Positions 50,179 through 58,716 are shown, counted from the first letter of the stretch. The stretch is 64,000 bases of DNA from Curtobacterium sp. L6-1 (GCF_018885305.1 NZ_CP076544.1:2232001-2296000), one strand, 5' to 3'. Numbers and translations are program-made. Notes: generated by a model not told the origin, from the letters alone.

Positions 50179-51351
50179 CTAGTGCTGCTCGAGCGGCACG
50201 ATGCAGGCCGGGCTGCCGACGGCGATCTGCCCGACGGCCTCCCCCGGTACCCCGTCGTCCCCGACCGGCAGGACCGCGATCGCGTCGGACATCTGGTTCG
50301 CGACGAGCAGGTACCCGGGCACACGTGCGAAGTGCCGCGGCCACACACCCCCGCACGAGGCGCTCCCGACCACGCGGAGTCCGCCGTCCGCAGCGTCGAG
50401 CACCACGATCTGGTCCCGCCCGCGCACGGCGACGGTGACGAGGCCGCGCTCGTCGACCTCGATGTGGCTCAGCAACGAGGTGCCGACCGGTCCGTCGAAG
50501 ACCGCCGTGTCGGCGATCGTCCGGAACGAGCCGGACTCGTCGCGATGGAGCCGGTGCACGCGACCGTCGAGTTCACCGGTGACGACGAGGTCGCCCTCGT
50601 ACCAGGCCATGTGCCGCGGCCCGGCACCGGGTGCGACGTGGTGGACGCGGACCGGCTCGATCGACACCGAGACGGCGTCGGCCTCGACCCGGAACTCGTG
50701 CAGGGCGTCGCCCCCGAGGTCGGCGACCAGCACGGTGCCGTCCGGCGTCGCGACGGACTGGTGGGCGTGCGGGCCCTCCTGGCGGTCCTCGTCCGGGCCG
50801 GTGGCGTCGGGCAGCAGCTCGGTGGCGACCGCGGCGTCGGGCAGCACGGCGGAGACCCCGGCGCCACGACCGGCGACCCCATGTCCGGCCGCGCCGCCGT
50901 CCGCCCCGGCAGCAGGACCGGCACCAGGACCGCCCGCGCCGGTACCCGTGTCCGCTGCGATCCCGTCGCTGGCCGCGACCGAGGACGCGTACGACTCGGC
51001 CGCCTCCAGCGAGACCGCGGTGACGGTGCCGGAGACGTAGTTCGTGACGACGAGGGCGCCGGACGGGTCGACCCGGATGTGGCAGGGCGCATCGCCACCG
51101 GCGGGGGCGTCCCACAGGTGCTCGAGGGACGACCCCGACATGCGGAACGCGTGGACGCCGCCGTCGGAGGTCTCGGAGACGGCGTAGACGCGGTCGCCGG
51201 ACACGGCGAGGAACGAGGGGTCGTCGAGGACGGCCACGGTCGACGCGACGGGAGCGGCGCCTCCGCTCGTGACCACGGAGATCCCGGTGGCGTTCCCGCC
51301 GCCGGTGGCCGTGTACGACCCGACGAGCAGGTGCAGGTCCGGCAGGGTCAC
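50179..51351 (-). CDS. Lactonase-family beta-propeller (6-phosphogluconolactonase-like)
   Basis: A 390-residue cytoplasmic seven-bladed propeller of the YbhE/lactonase family. Motifs include LHLLVGSYTATGGGNATGI near 5-23, PCHIRVDPSGALVVTNYVSG near 94-113, HAHQSVATPDGTVLVADLGG near 192-211 and a C-terminal WPRHFARVPGYLLVANQMSD. An Ala/Gly-rich insert at about 130-170 is unusual. It may hydrolyse 6-phosphogluconolactone. Its start overlaps the chorismate mutase stop in GTGA. Confidence 0.87.
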   Translation of the reverse strand: MTLPDLHLLVGSYTATGGGNATGISVVTSGGAAPVASTVAVLDDPSFLAVSGDRVYAVSETSDGGVHAFRMSGSSLEHLWDAPAGGDAPCHIRVDPSGALVVTNYVSGTVTAVSLEAAESYASSVAASDGIAADTGTGAGGPGAGPAAGADGGAAGHGVAGRGAGVSAVLPDAAVATELLPDATGPDEDRQEGPHAHQSVATPDGTVLVADLGGDALHEFRVEADAVSVSIEPVRVHHVAPGAGPRHMAWYEGDLVVTGELDGRVHRLHRDESGSFRTIADTAVFDGPVGTSLLSHIEVDERGLVTVAVRGRDQIVVLDAADGGLRVVGSASCGGVWPRHFARVPGYLLVANQMSDAIAVLPVGDDGVPGEAVGQIAVGSPACIVPLEQH

Positions 51352-51665
51352 AGCTCGCCCACCGCGATGCGCTCGTGGTGGTGGATGACCTCGGCGACGA
51401 TGAAGTTGAGGAACTTCTCGGCGAAGGCGGGGTCGAGGTGGGACTCGGCCGCCAGGGACCGCAGCCGCGCGACCTGGATCTGCTCGCGGGACGGGTCGGC
51501 CGCGGGCATGCCGGCAGCGGCCTTGAGGTACCCCACCCGCTGCGTGTACTTGAACCGTTCGGCGAGCATGTGGATCACGGCGGCGTCGATGTTGTCGATG
51601 CTCTGCCGGATGCTCTGCAGTTCGGCGACGGCGTCCTCGTCGTTCGTGGTCCGGGCCTCGTTCAT
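51348..51665 (-). CDS. Chorismate mutase (AroQ class)
   Basis: A 105-residue all-helical AroQ-type mutase converting chorismate to prephenate for Phe/Tyr synthesis. Helix 1 IRQSIDNIDAAVIHMLAERF, then VGYLKAAAGMPAADPSREQI and a C-terminal FIVAEVIHHHERIA match the family. TAGGCT (51672-51677) is 6 nt upstream of the ATG, hence leaderless. It is co-translated with the lactonase gene. Confidence 0.9.
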   Translation of the reverse strand: MNEARTTNDEDAVAELQSIRQSIDNIDAAVIHMLAERFKYTQRVGYLKAAAGMPAADPSREQIQVARLRSLAAESHLDPAFAEKFLNFIVAEVIHHHERIAVGEL

Positions 51666-51743
51666 GCCACGAGCCTACTGATCGAGCGCACGCGCGACGA
51701 GAGGCGGACGCGCGCACCCGCCCGGTCCTGAGAGGATGGCACC

Positions 51744-52148
51744 ATGACCGTTCTGCTCGCGATCTCCGGTGTGTTCGCTGTCCTCGCGGGCCTCGTGCAC
51801 GTGTACATCTTCTTCCTCGAGTCCGTGGCGTGGACCAGCCCCCGCGTCCGCCAGGTCTTCGGGATCGCCTCGGAGGCCGAGGCGCAGGCCACCCGTTCCC
51901 TCGCCTTCAACCAGGGCTTCTACAACCTGTTCCTCGCGATCGGCGCGATCCTCGGTGTCGTGCTCGTGCTCGCCGGCAACGGTGCCACGGGCTGGACCCT
52001 CGTCGTGTTCTCCTGCGCGAGCATGCTCGGTGCGGCCGTCGTCCTGGCCGGCACCGGCGCGAAGTACCTGCGCTCGGCGTCGATGCAGGGCGCGTTCCCG
52101 CTCCTCGCGCTGGTCTTCGCGTTCCTCGGTTCAACGTTCGGTCACTGA
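51744..52148 (+). CDS. DUF1304 membrane protein
   Basis: A 134-residue four-helix membrane protein of the DUF1304 family. The conserved first helix reads AGLVHVYIFFLESVAW and is followed by FGIASEAEAQATRSLAFNQG, which is diagnostic. Other helices are near 60-76, 82-101 and 113-130. Function unknown. The GAGGAT hexamer lies 6 nt before the ATG. Divergent from the chorismate mutase gene. Confidence 0.9.
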   Translation: MTVLLAISGVFAVLAGLVHVYIFFLESVAWTSPRVRQVFGIASEAEAQATRSLAFNQGFYNLFLAIGAILGVVLVLAGNGATGWTLVVFSCASMLGAAVVLAGTGAKYLRSASMQGAFPLLALVFAFLGSTFGH

Positions 52149-52224
52149 CCCGCCCGGCCTGGAGGCCCGGCCTCCTCCGCCCCGCCGCCCTCGGTCCGCC
52201 TCGTGGCCGGGCCGGGCAGCCTGG

Positions 52225-52345
52225 CCGGCCACCGCATCCGAGCAGAGCGGCCAGCGCCTCCGAGCGGAGCGGCCAGCGCCTCCGAGCGGAGCGGCCACCG
52301 CCTCCGAGCGGAGCGGCCACCGCCTCCGAGCGGAGCGACCACCGG
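52225..52345. repeat. 22-bp tandem repeat, about five copies
   Basis: The unit GCGGCCAGCGCCTCCGAGCG followed by GA repeats at 52247, 52269, 52291 and 52313, with degenerate units at 52225 and 52335. The 299-bp spacer 52149-52447 contains this array and the palindrome after it, and no gene. Confidence 0.9.
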
Positions 52346-52352
52346 CCGCCTT

Positions 52353-52408
52353 ACGACAGGAACCGGCTCGCGCCACGGGATCCCGTGGCGCGAGCCGGTT
52401 CCTGTCGT
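52353..52408. terminator. 56-bp perfect palindrome (bidirectional terminator)
   Basis: Twenty-eight-bp arms starting ACGACAGGAACCGGCTCGCG are perfectly complementary with no spacer, the tip being GGGATCCC. It lies between the convergent DUF1304 and iron-binding-protein genes. Confidence 0.88.
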
Positions 52409-52447
52409 GCAGGGCCGTGCGGCGCGAGCGGCCGCGCCCCCGCGGCC

Positions 52448-53467
52448 TCAGCCGAGCTTCGCCGCGAACTCGTCCGGCAGCCGCTCGAGCGCCCACTCGA
52501 TGGCAGCGGTCGTCCCGAGCGAGAACGCCGAGGAGACGTCCGCGTCGTCGATGACGATCGAGTGCCCGGCCTCGACCGACGGCACCTTCTTGAACAGCGG
52601 GTCGGACGAGGCCTTCGACGCCTCGACGTAGATCGGCAGCACGACGGTCAGGTCGGCGTTGAGCAGGTCGAGGTTCTCGTTCGACAGCGACACCGAGAAC
52701 TCCTTGCCGGCAGCCTGGTCGATCGCCTTCGGGGTGGTGAACCCGAGGTTCTGCATGAACGTCGCGCGGCTGTCCCGGGAGGCGTAGACGCCGAAGCCCT
52801 CGGACGTGTACGCGCCGATCGCCGCGGTCTTGCCCTCGAACTCCGGGTGCGCCTTGCGAGCGGCGGCGTAGGAGTCGTCGAGGTCGCTGAGGAGCTTCTT
52901 GCCCTCGCTCTCCTTGCCGAGCGCCTTCGCGATCATGTCGACCTGCTCCTCCGTGGAGGTCAGGTAGTTCTCGCCGCCCTTCGGGATCGCGACGGTCGGG
53001 GCGATGGCGGAGAGCTTGTCGTAGCGGTCCTTGTCGCCCGAGCTCTTCACGTCGAGGATCACGTCCGGCTTGAGCTTGAGGATCTCCTCGTAGCTGGGCT
53101 CGAGCGTGTTGATGATCGTCGGCTTCTCGTCGTACGCGCCCTGCAGCCACGGACCGACGCCGTCGCCGCCGAACGCGAGCCAGTCGCTGGCCCCGACGGG
53201 CTGCACGCCGAGCTCGAGCGCCGTCTCCGCGTCTCCCCAGCCGAGGGCGACGACGCGCTTCGGTGCGGAGTCGATGGTCGTGGTGCCGAGCCCGGTCGAG
53301 ATGGACACGGGGAAGGCCCCGTCGGACGACCCGCCGCCGGCCGAACTGGACGAGGACGGGGTCGAGGAGGAGCAGCCCGCCAGGACGAGGGAGGCGGCGA
53401 CGACGGCACCGGCCGCTGCGAGCACGCGCCCGAGGCGGCGGCGCTTGGGGAGGGAGGTACGGATCAC
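52448..53467 (-). CDS. Iron-siderophore ABC transporter substrate-binding lipoprotein
   Basis: A 339-residue FecB/FepB-like lipoprotein that captures ferric siderophores for an ABC importer. The signal peptide ends at lipobox VLAGC (Cys32), followed by a Ser/Gly linker. The TroA/FecB fold shows PKRVVALGWGDAETALELG near 69, PSYEEILKLKPDVILD near 121 and SFSLGTTAAIEWALERLPD-type helices at the end. No permease genes are adjacent. The GTG at 53467 follows TAGGCT (53475-53480) by 7 nt, which is itself inside an IdeR box, so iron-replete cells should shut the gene off. Confidence 0.93.
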   Translation of the reverse strand: MIRTSLPKRRRLGRVLAAAGAVVAASLVLAGCSSSTPSSSSSAGGGSSDGAFPVSISTGLGTTTIDSAPKRVVALGWGDAETALELGVQPVGASDWLAFGGDGVGPWLQGAYDEKPTIINTLEPSYEEILKLKPDVILDVKSSGDKDRYDKLSAIAPTVAIPKGGENYLTSTEEQVDMIAKALGKESEGKKLLSDLDDSYAAARKAHPEFEGKTAAIGAYTSEGFGVYASRDSRATFMQNLGFTTPKAIDQAAGKEFSVSLSNENLDLLNADLTVVLPIYVEASKASSDPLFKKVPSVEAGHSIVIDDADVSSAFSLGTTAAIEWALERLPDEFAAKLG

Positions 53468-53468
53468 G

Positions 53469-53487
53469 AAGGGTAGCCTAACCTAAC
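53469..53487 (-). promoter_or_regulatory. IdeR/DtxR iron box
   Basis: Minus-strand TTAGGTTAGGCTACCCTT against the consensus TTAGGTTAGGCTAACCTAA matches at about 16 of 19 positions. It covers the presumed -10 box of the binding-protein gene and ends next to its start codon. Confidence 0.85.
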
Positions 53488-53534
53488 GGTCCGCTCCGCA
53501 CCCGTTCGGCCGTCCCGCGGATAGGCTCCGGCGC

Positions 53535-54407
53535 GTGACACCGACCTTCCCCGACCCCGACCGCACGCACCTCGCGGTGCTCGGCTCCCCGATCGCGCAC
53601 TCGCTCTCCCCCGCGCTGCACGCTGCGGCCTACGACGTGCTCGGCCTCCCCTTCACGTACGGGAGGCACGAGGTCGCGTCCGGCGGACTGGGCGCGTTCG
53701 TCGCGGGGCTGGGTCCGGAGTGGCGCGGCCTCAGCCTGACGATGCCGTTGAAGCGCGAGGTGCTGCCCTTGCTCGACCGCACGACCCCGCTCGTCGACGA
53801 GCTCGGGGTGGCGAACACCGTGGCCGTGCGGCAGGAGGGACCGTCGGTCGTCCTGGCCGGCGCGAACACCGACGTCGCCGGGCTCGTCCGCCCGGTCGCC
53901 GCACTCGGGCACGTCCCCGGCGAGGCGACGGTCCTCGGCGGCGGGGCCACTGCGGCGAGCGCCCTCGCGGCCGCCCAGCGACTCGGTGCGCGGCTCGTCC
54001 GGGTGTTCCTGCGCGACACCGGCAAGGCGGGCGACCTCGTCCTGCTCGCCGCCCGGCTCGGGGTGACGCTCGAGGTGCACCCGCTCGACGACCTCGGCTC
54101 GGCGGACCCGATGGGCTTCGTGGTCTCGACCCTGCCGGGCGGCGCCGCGGACGACCTGCCCCTCGTGCCGTCCGGTCCCGATGCGGTGTTGTTCGACGTG
54201 GCGTACGAGCCGTGGCCGACCCGGGCCTCCACGGCGTGGGCGGCTGCCGGGGGTCGCGTGCTCAACGGGCTCGACATGCTCAGCGAGCAGGCGATCGGGC
54301 AGATCCGGTTCTTCCTGCACGGCGACGAGGACGAGCTGCTGCCCGACGAGGCAGCGGTCCGCCGGGCGATGCGCGCCGCCGTGGGCCTGCCGGAGACGAT
54401 CGGCTGA
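53535..54407 (+). CDS. aroE: Shikimate dehydrogenase
   Basis: A 290-residue NADP-dependent enzyme of the chorismate pathway. It has LAVLGSPIAHSLSPALHAAA near 13-32, catalytic Lys in LTMPLKREVLP near 68-78, ANTDVAGLVRP near 114 and the cofactor loop VLGGGATAASAL near 133. The C-terminal NGLDMLSEQAIGQIRFF is present. GTG 53535 follows TAGGCT (53522-53527) by 7 nt. It is divergent from the iron-binding-protein gene. Confidence 0.93.
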   Translation: MTPTFPDPDRTHLAVLGSPIAHSLSPALHAAAYDVLGLPFTYGRHEVASGGLGAFVAGLGPEWRGLSLTMPLKREVLPLLDRTTPLVDELGVANTVAVRQEGPSVVLAGANTDVAGLVRPVAALGHVPGEATVLGGGATAASALAAAQRLGARLVRVFLRDTGKAGDLVLLAARLGVTLEVHPLDDLGSADPMGFVVSTLPGGAADDLPLVPSGPDAVLFDVAYEPWPTRASTAWAAAGGRVLNGLDMLSEQAIGQIRFFLHGDEDELLPDEAAVRRAMRAAVGLPETIG

Positions 54408-54414
54408 CGCCGGG

Positions 54415-54795
54415 TCAGGCCACGACGCCGTCGACGTAGTACCAACGTCCGCCCTCGCGGACGAACGAACTCGCCTCCTCCAGCGTCCCCCGCGCGGAGC
54501 CGGAGCGCCACCACGCGCGGAAGGTGACGGAACCGGCGGAGTCGAACGGGCCTCCCGACCGGGTGTCCATGATGTCGAGGCGCGTCCAGCGCTGTTCCGG
54601 GTCGAGCTCGAGCGACGCGGGACGCGTGCTCGGGTGCCAGCTGTCGAGCAGGTAGGCGGGCAGCCCGAGCGCGAACGCGGAGAACCGCGACCGCATGAGC
54701 CGTTCGGCCGTCGGCGCGGGCGCGCCCTCGTGCAGGGGCCCGCAGCACTCGTCGTAGGGGTTGCCGCTCAGGCAGGGGCAGCGCTCGGTGCTCAC
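54415..54795 (-). CDS. YchJ/UPF0225 family SEC-C protein
   Basis: A 126-residue protein with an N-terminal SEC-C-like zinc motif CPCLSGNPYDECCGPLH and a YchJ-type NTF2-like domain (ERLMRSRFSAFALGLPAYLL, then SSFVREGGRWYYVDG). The family is widespread and of unknown function. GTG 54795 follows TAGGCT (54802-54807) by 6 nt. It converges on aroE. Confidence 0.9.
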   Translation of the reverse strand: MSTERCPCLSGNPYDECCGPLHEGAPAPTAERLMRSRFSAFALGLPAYLLDSWHPSTRPASLELDPEQRWTRLDIMDTRSGGPFDSAGSVTFRAWWRSGSARGTLEEASSFVREGGRWYYVDGVVA

Positions 54796-54818
54796 CGCCC
54801 CAGCCTAGGCAGCGGCGG

Positions 54819-55244
54819 TCAGTCGACGAGCGAGAGGGTGACCGTGATGTTGCCGCGCGTGGCGTTCGAGTACGGGCAGATGGTGTGGGCGGTCTCGGCG
54901 AGACGCTGGCGTTCCGGACCGGCTACGTTCGGCGCGTAGACGTCGAGCTCGACGGCCAGGCCGAAGCCACCCGCACCCTTGCCGCCGATGCTCACCTCGG
55001 CGGAGACCTCGGCGCCGGTGGTGTCGAGCTCGAGCTGCTTGCCGGCGACGTGCAGGGCGCCGAGGAAGCAGGCGGCGTACCCGGCGGCGAACAGCTGCTC
55101 CGGGTTGGTGCCCTCGCCGCTGCCGCCCATCTCCTTCGGCGGGCGGGTGTCGAGGTCGATGCGGTCGTCCTCGCTGCGGACGTGTCCGTCACGGCCGCCT
55201 CCGGTGGCGTGGGCGGCGGCGGTGTAGACGATGTCGAGACTCAT
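54819..55244 (-). CDS. ohr: Ohr-family organic hydroperoxide resistance protein
   Basis: A 141-residue OsmC/Ohr peroxidase that reduces organic hydroperoxides. The two redox cysteines are in AAGYAACFLGAL near 57 and ETAHTICPYSNATRGN near 124. PPKEMGGSGEGTNPEQLFAA matches the substrate-binding loop. No OhrR gene is adjacent. The start ATG 55244 gives the canonical N terminus MSLDIVYTAAAHATGG. Confidence 0.94.
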   Translation of the reverse strand: MSLDIVYTAAAHATGGGRDGHVRSEDDRIDLDTRPPKEMGGSGEGTNPEQLFAAGYAACFLGALHVAGKQLELDTTGAEVSAEVSIGGKGAGGFGLAVELDVYAPNVAGPERQRLAETAHTICPYSNATRGNITVTLSLVD

Positions 55245-55412
55245 GGCGCCAGGTGAGCGACCGACGCTGGATGATCGCTGTGGAGGCCCGGGGGTGCGCG
55301 GACGGGGTCGGTCCGGGGGCAGCACGGCCGGGCGTGTCCGCCGGTCCGGAGGGCTGGTGGTAGACAGGCCGCGTGTACCGACTGGGGTGGCAGGTGTTCC
55401 GGCCTCGTCGTC

Positions 55413-55874
55413 GTGTCGTGCTTCCCGGTGCGCCGCCGGGACGAACCACCGGCGACGATCAACGGGTACCAGGTGCGGCCGGACACGATGCACATCGCCC
55501 GCGACTCGGTGCAGCGGTACCTCGGCCGACGGATGCCCGAGGTCCGGCCGGAGGACCGTGACGTCGTCCTCGACGACACGGCCCTCGTGCGCCGGACGCT
55601 CGTCGTCGACGTCGTGCGTGCCGCGCCCGGGCTCGTGGGGCTCGCGTTCCTCGGCGTCGCCGTGCTCCTGCTCGGCGGCCGCCACGGCCTCGGGTTCATC
55701 GTCGCGATCGGCTACCTCGACCTCCTCCCGGACCGCGTCCTCCGGCTCGGTCGCGCCGAGCGTGCGCACCGAGCGGCTGCGGCCCTCCCGCCGACGGCGA
55801 CGGACGCCCCGACTGCCGGATCGGCGCGCAACCGCTTCCCGTCGGGCTCGAAGCTCCGCCTCCCCGGCGACTGA
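55413..55874 (+). CDS. Hypothetical protein with one or two membrane helices
   Basis: I do not recognise this 153-residue frame. A charged N-terminal half (YQVRPDTMHIARDSVQRYLG) is followed by a hydrophobic stretch near 72-99 (APGLVGLAFLGVAVLLLGG) and an Ala/Pro-rich basic tail. A second frame from GTG 55373 reads VYRLGWQVFRPRRRVVLPG and looks like a natural N terminus, so a 1-base frameshift near 55430 is possible. A terminator hairpin follows the stop. Confidence 0.5.
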   Translation: MSCFPVRRRDEPPATINGYQVRPDTMHIARDSVQRYLGRRMPEVRPEDRDVVLDDTALVRRTLVVDVVRAAPGLVGLAFLGVAVLLLGGRHGLGFIVAIGYLDLLPDRVLRLGRAERAHRAAAALPPTATDAPTAGSARNRFPSGSKLRLPGD

Positions 55875-55883
55875 CGGCGGTGA

Positions 55884-55918
55884 AGCCCCCTCCCCGCGAC
55901 ACGCGTGGGGAGGGGGCT
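55884..55918. terminator. Bidirectional hairpin terminator
   Basis: Twelve-bp arms AGCCCCCTCCCC and GGGGAGGGGGCT around an 11-nt loop, between the hypothetical gene and the convergent dehydrogenase gene. Confidence 0.8.
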
Positions 55919-55928
55919 CCGCAGCCGG

Positions 55929-57098
55929 TCAGGGACGGAAGACCGCCCGGACGCATCCGTCGGTCTTGTCCTTGAACATGGCGTACCCATCCGGGGCGTC
56001 GTCGAGGGGCATCACGTGCGTCGCGAGGTGTTCGGTGACGATCTCGTCGCGCGCCATCCGTTCCAGGAGCATCGGGATGTACCGGTGCCCGTGCTGCTGC
56101 GCGGACCGGAGTGTGAGGCCCTTGTTCATGATCGCCCCCAGGGGGAACTTGTCGACGTAGCCCCCGAAGACACCCAGCACGAAGAGGCTGCCACCCTTCC
56201 GCGCCGCGAACACGGCCTCTCGAACGGCCGTGGGCCTGTCGGTCTGCAGGCGCAGCTGCTGCTTCAGCTGGTCGTAGGCGAAGTCGGGGCCGTCACGGTG
56301 CGCCTCCATCCCGACCGCCTCGATGCACACGTCGGGGCCGCGGCCGCCCGTCAGTTCGCGGAGCTCCGCGGTGACCTCGCTGGTCTCGTAGTTCATGGTC
56401 TCCGCGCCGATGACCTGCTCGACCTGCGTCAGTCGCTCCTGGAAGCGATCGATCACGATGACGCGCTCAGCACCCAGCAGCAGCGAAGCGCGTGCCGCCA
56501 TCTGCCCGACGCCGCCGGCGCCCCAGACGGCGACGACGTCACCGGGGCCGACGCCGCCGAGGTCCGCTCCCATCCACCCCGTCGGGGCGGCGTCGGAGGC
56601 GAACAGGGCCCGCTCGTCGCTGACCCCGTCGGGGACGGGGAAGGCGCCCTGGTCGGCGTAGGGCACCCGGATGTACTCCGCGTGACTCCCGGCCCAGCCG
56701 CCCAGCGCGTGCGAGTAGCCGAAGCAGCCGCCCGGAGCCTGACCCCAGAGCGCTTCCGGGATGCCGGCGTTCGGGTTGCCGTTGTCGCAGAGCGAGTACA
56801 GCTCGTTCTTGCAGTACCAGCACTTCCCGCACGCGATGAACGAGCAGACCACCACCCGGTCACCGACCTTGTGCTTGGTGACGGCCGACCCGACCTCGAC
56901 GACCTCGCCGATGAACTCGTGGCCGAGCACGTCGCCCGCACGCATCGTCGGGACGTACCCGCCGAGGAGGTGGAGGTCGGACCCGCAGGTCGTGCTCAAC
57001 GTCACCTTGACGATGATGTCCTGGGTGTTGAGGATCTCTGGGTCGTCGACCTTCTCGACCGTGAGCTTGTCCACTCCGGTCCAGCACAGCGCCTTCAC
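55929..57098 (-). CDS. Zinc-dependent alcohol dehydrogenase (MDR family)
   Basis: A 389-residue medium-chain dehydrogenase. Catalytic zinc ligands are in TTCGSDLHLLGGY near 38 and GHEFIGEVVEVGS near 63. The structural zinc lobe is ACGKCWYCKNELYSLC near 94-109. The cofactor motif VWGAGGVGQMAA is near 194. It resembles the glutathione-independent formaldehyde dehydrogenase-like group. GTG 57098 overlaps the stop of the upstream small gene in GTGA. Third gene of a three-gene operon with a second, related dehydrogenase. Confidence 0.92.
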   Translation of the reverse strand: MKALCWTGVDKLTVEKVDDPEILNTQDIIVKVTLSTTCGSDLHLLGGYVPTMRAGDVLGHEFIGEVVEVGSAVTKHKVGDRVVVCSFIACGKCWYCKNELYSLCDNGNPNAGIPEALWGQAPGGCFGYSHALGGWAGSHAEYIRVPYADQGAFPVPDGVSDERALFASDAAPTGWMGADLGGVGPGDVVAVWGAGGVGQMAARASLLLGAERVIVIDRFQERLTQVEQVIGAETMNYETSEVTAELRELTGGRGPDVCIEAVGMEAHRDGPDFAYDQLKQQLRLQTDRPTAVREAVFAARKGGSLFVLGVFGGYVDKFPLGAIMNKGLTLRSAQQHGHRYIPMLLERMARDEIVTEHLATHVMPLDDAPDGYAMFKDKTDGCVRAVFRP

Positions 57099-57562
57099 AG
57101 CACACCCTCGCCCTTCGCATCGTCTTCTGCCGCGTCGACCGCGCTGCCCAGGAGGGTGTGCGGCCGGTCGCCGTGGGGTCTCGGTGTCGCCCGCAGGACC
57201 TCGCCGGTCTCGAAGAGCTGTTTCGCGTCCCGGAGCGCTGTCCGCAACGCCGCGTCCGGGTCGCCGTCGACGTCGACGTCGGCCCCTTCGCGGATCCGGG
57301 CGTGGACCTCGAAGCCCTCGTCCCCTGGGGCCGGGTCGACCCGGATCTCGAGTGATCCCGCGAGGTGCTGCAGCGGCTCGGGGTACCCGCCGCCGCTGTG
57401 GAACTCGTCCGCCTCGCCGAGGACGGTGACGGCCTTCCACCCCTCCGGGTGCGCTCCCTCGCCGTCCGACTGGCGCTCCTTCTTCACCAGGCTCCGTGCG
57501 ACGAGTCCCGCTGCGACCCCGGCCACCCCGATCCCGACTGCGACCGCCGCCTTGTCCGTCAT
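57095..57562 (-). CDS. Small anchored protein, SRPBCC/cyclase-like C-terminal part
   Basis: A 155-residue protein with an N-terminal membrane or Ala/Gly/Val-rich helix (KAAVAVGIGVAGVAAGLVAR) followed by a domain with GWKAVTVLGEADEF and SLEIRVDPAPGDEGFEVHAR. It also has ALRTALRDAKQLFETGEVLR, which is reminiscent of the C-terminal half of actinobacterial SRPBCC/cyclase-like proteins. Function unknown. It sits between two zinc dehydrogenases: 2 nt after the first and overlapping the second. Confidence 0.72.
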   Translation of the reverse strand: MTDKAAVAVGIGVAGVAAGLVARSLVKKERQSDGEGAHPEGWKAVTVLGEADEFHSGGGYPEPLQHLAGSLEIRVDPAPGDEGFEVHARIREGADVDVDGDPDAALRTALRDAKQLFETGEVLRATPRPHGDRPHTLLGSAVDAAEDDAKGEGVL

Positions 57563-57564
57563 GG

Positions 57565-58716
57565 TCAGGCCCCCTTCCCGGGCTTGAGGACGACCTTGGT
57601 CCATCCGTCGTCGCGGTTGTCGAAGTGCTCGTAGGCGTCGGGCGCCTCGTCGAGTGACAGCTCGTGGCTGACGATGAAGGACGGCGTCACCTTGCCTGCG
57701 GCGATCAGGTCGCGGAGTCGGCGGTTGTACTTCTTCACGGGCGCTTGTCCCGTGCCCATCGTCTGGCCCTTGAACCAGTGCAGCCCCATGTCGAAGGCGA
57801 CCTGCCCCTGCTTCGCCAGTTCGTCGGCGCCGCCGGGGTCCTGGGGCACGAACACGCCGACCGTGCCGATCCTCCCGGTGAACCGCACCGACTGGACCAG
57901 ACGGTTGAGCGTGAGGTTCGGCTGCTCCTCCCCACTGGGTTCGTGGGCCTGGTAGCCGACGCACTCGCAGCCGTTGTCCGCGCCGAGTCCCATCGTGTGC
58001 TCGAGCACGGCCTCCACCGGGTCGACCTTCGAGTCGTCGATCGCGATCGCACCGATCGACTCGGCCAAGCGGAGACGATCCGGGTGCCGATCGACGACCA
58101 TGACCTTGCTCGCGCCCTTGATGGTGGCGGAGAGCGCAGCCATCAGGCCGACCGGCCCGGCGCCGTAGACGACGGTCTGGTCGCCCGGACCCACGCCCGC
58201 CATCTCCGTCGCGTGGTAGCCGGTCGGGAAGATGTCGGCCAGCATCACGTAGTCCGCGGACTTCTCCTCCGCGTCCTCGCCGAGGCGGAGACAGTTGAAG
58301 TCCCCCCAGGGCACACGCAGCAGCTCGGCCTGGCCGCCCGCCCACGGGCCCATGTCCGCGAACCCGTAGGCCGCACCGGCCCACTCCGGGACCGGCTGCG
58401 CGGTGAGGCAGTAGTTGGTCAACCCCCGTTCGCAGTTCTTGCAGTGCCCACACGCCACGTTGAAGGGCAGGACGACGTGGTCGCCGACCGCGATCTTGTC
58501 GACGCCGCTGCCGACCTCGACCACCTCGCCCATGTTCTCGTGACCGAACCACCGCCCGGTCTCGAAACTGGTGCGCCCCTCGTACATGTGGAGGTCGGAA
58601 CCGCAGATGTTCGTCGTCGTGACGCGCACCAGCACGTCGGTGGCGCGCTCGATCCGCGCATCCGGGACGTCCTTGACCGTGACCCGGTGCGGGCCCTCGT
58701 ACACGACTGCTCTCAT
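57565..58716 (-). CDS. Zinc-dependent dehydrogenase, formaldehyde-dehydrogenase-like
   Basis: A 383-residue MDR enzyme. The catalytic zinc region is NICGSDLHMYEGR near 37 and GHENMGEVVEVGSG near 58. Structural zinc cysteines are in ACGHCKNCERGLTNYC near 88-103. The cofactor loop VVYGAGPVGLMAAL is near 182. A long QPNLTLNRLVQSVRFTGR insert typical of glutathione-independent formaldehyde dehydrogenases is present. First gene of the three-gene unit with the small anchored protein and the 55929 dehydrogenase. Confidence 0.93.
   Translation of the reverse strand: MRAVVYEGPHRVTVKDVPDARIERATDVLVRVTTTNICGSDLHMYEGRTSFETGRWFGHENMGEVVEVGSGVDKIAVGDHVVLPFNVACGHCKNCERGLTNYCLTAQPVPEWAGAAYGFADMGPWAGGQAELLRVPWGDFNCLRLGEDAEEKSADYVMLADIFPTGYHATEMAGVGPGDQTVVYGAGPVGLMAALSATIKGASKVMVVDRHPDRLRLAESIGAIAIDDSKVDPVEAVLEHTMGLGADNGCECVGYQAHEPSGEEQPNLTLNRLVQSVRFTGRIGTVGVFVPQDPGGADELAKQGQVAFDMGLHWFKGQTMGTGQAPVKKYNRRLRDLIAAGKVTPSFIVSHELSLDEAPDAYEHFDNRDDGWTKVVLKPGKGA

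Noticed and set aside
52225..52345. CRISPR array
   Set aside because: The repeats are directly adjacent with no unique spacers, and no cas gene is present. The same applies to the arrays at 540-1180, 15341-15460 and 38559-38666.
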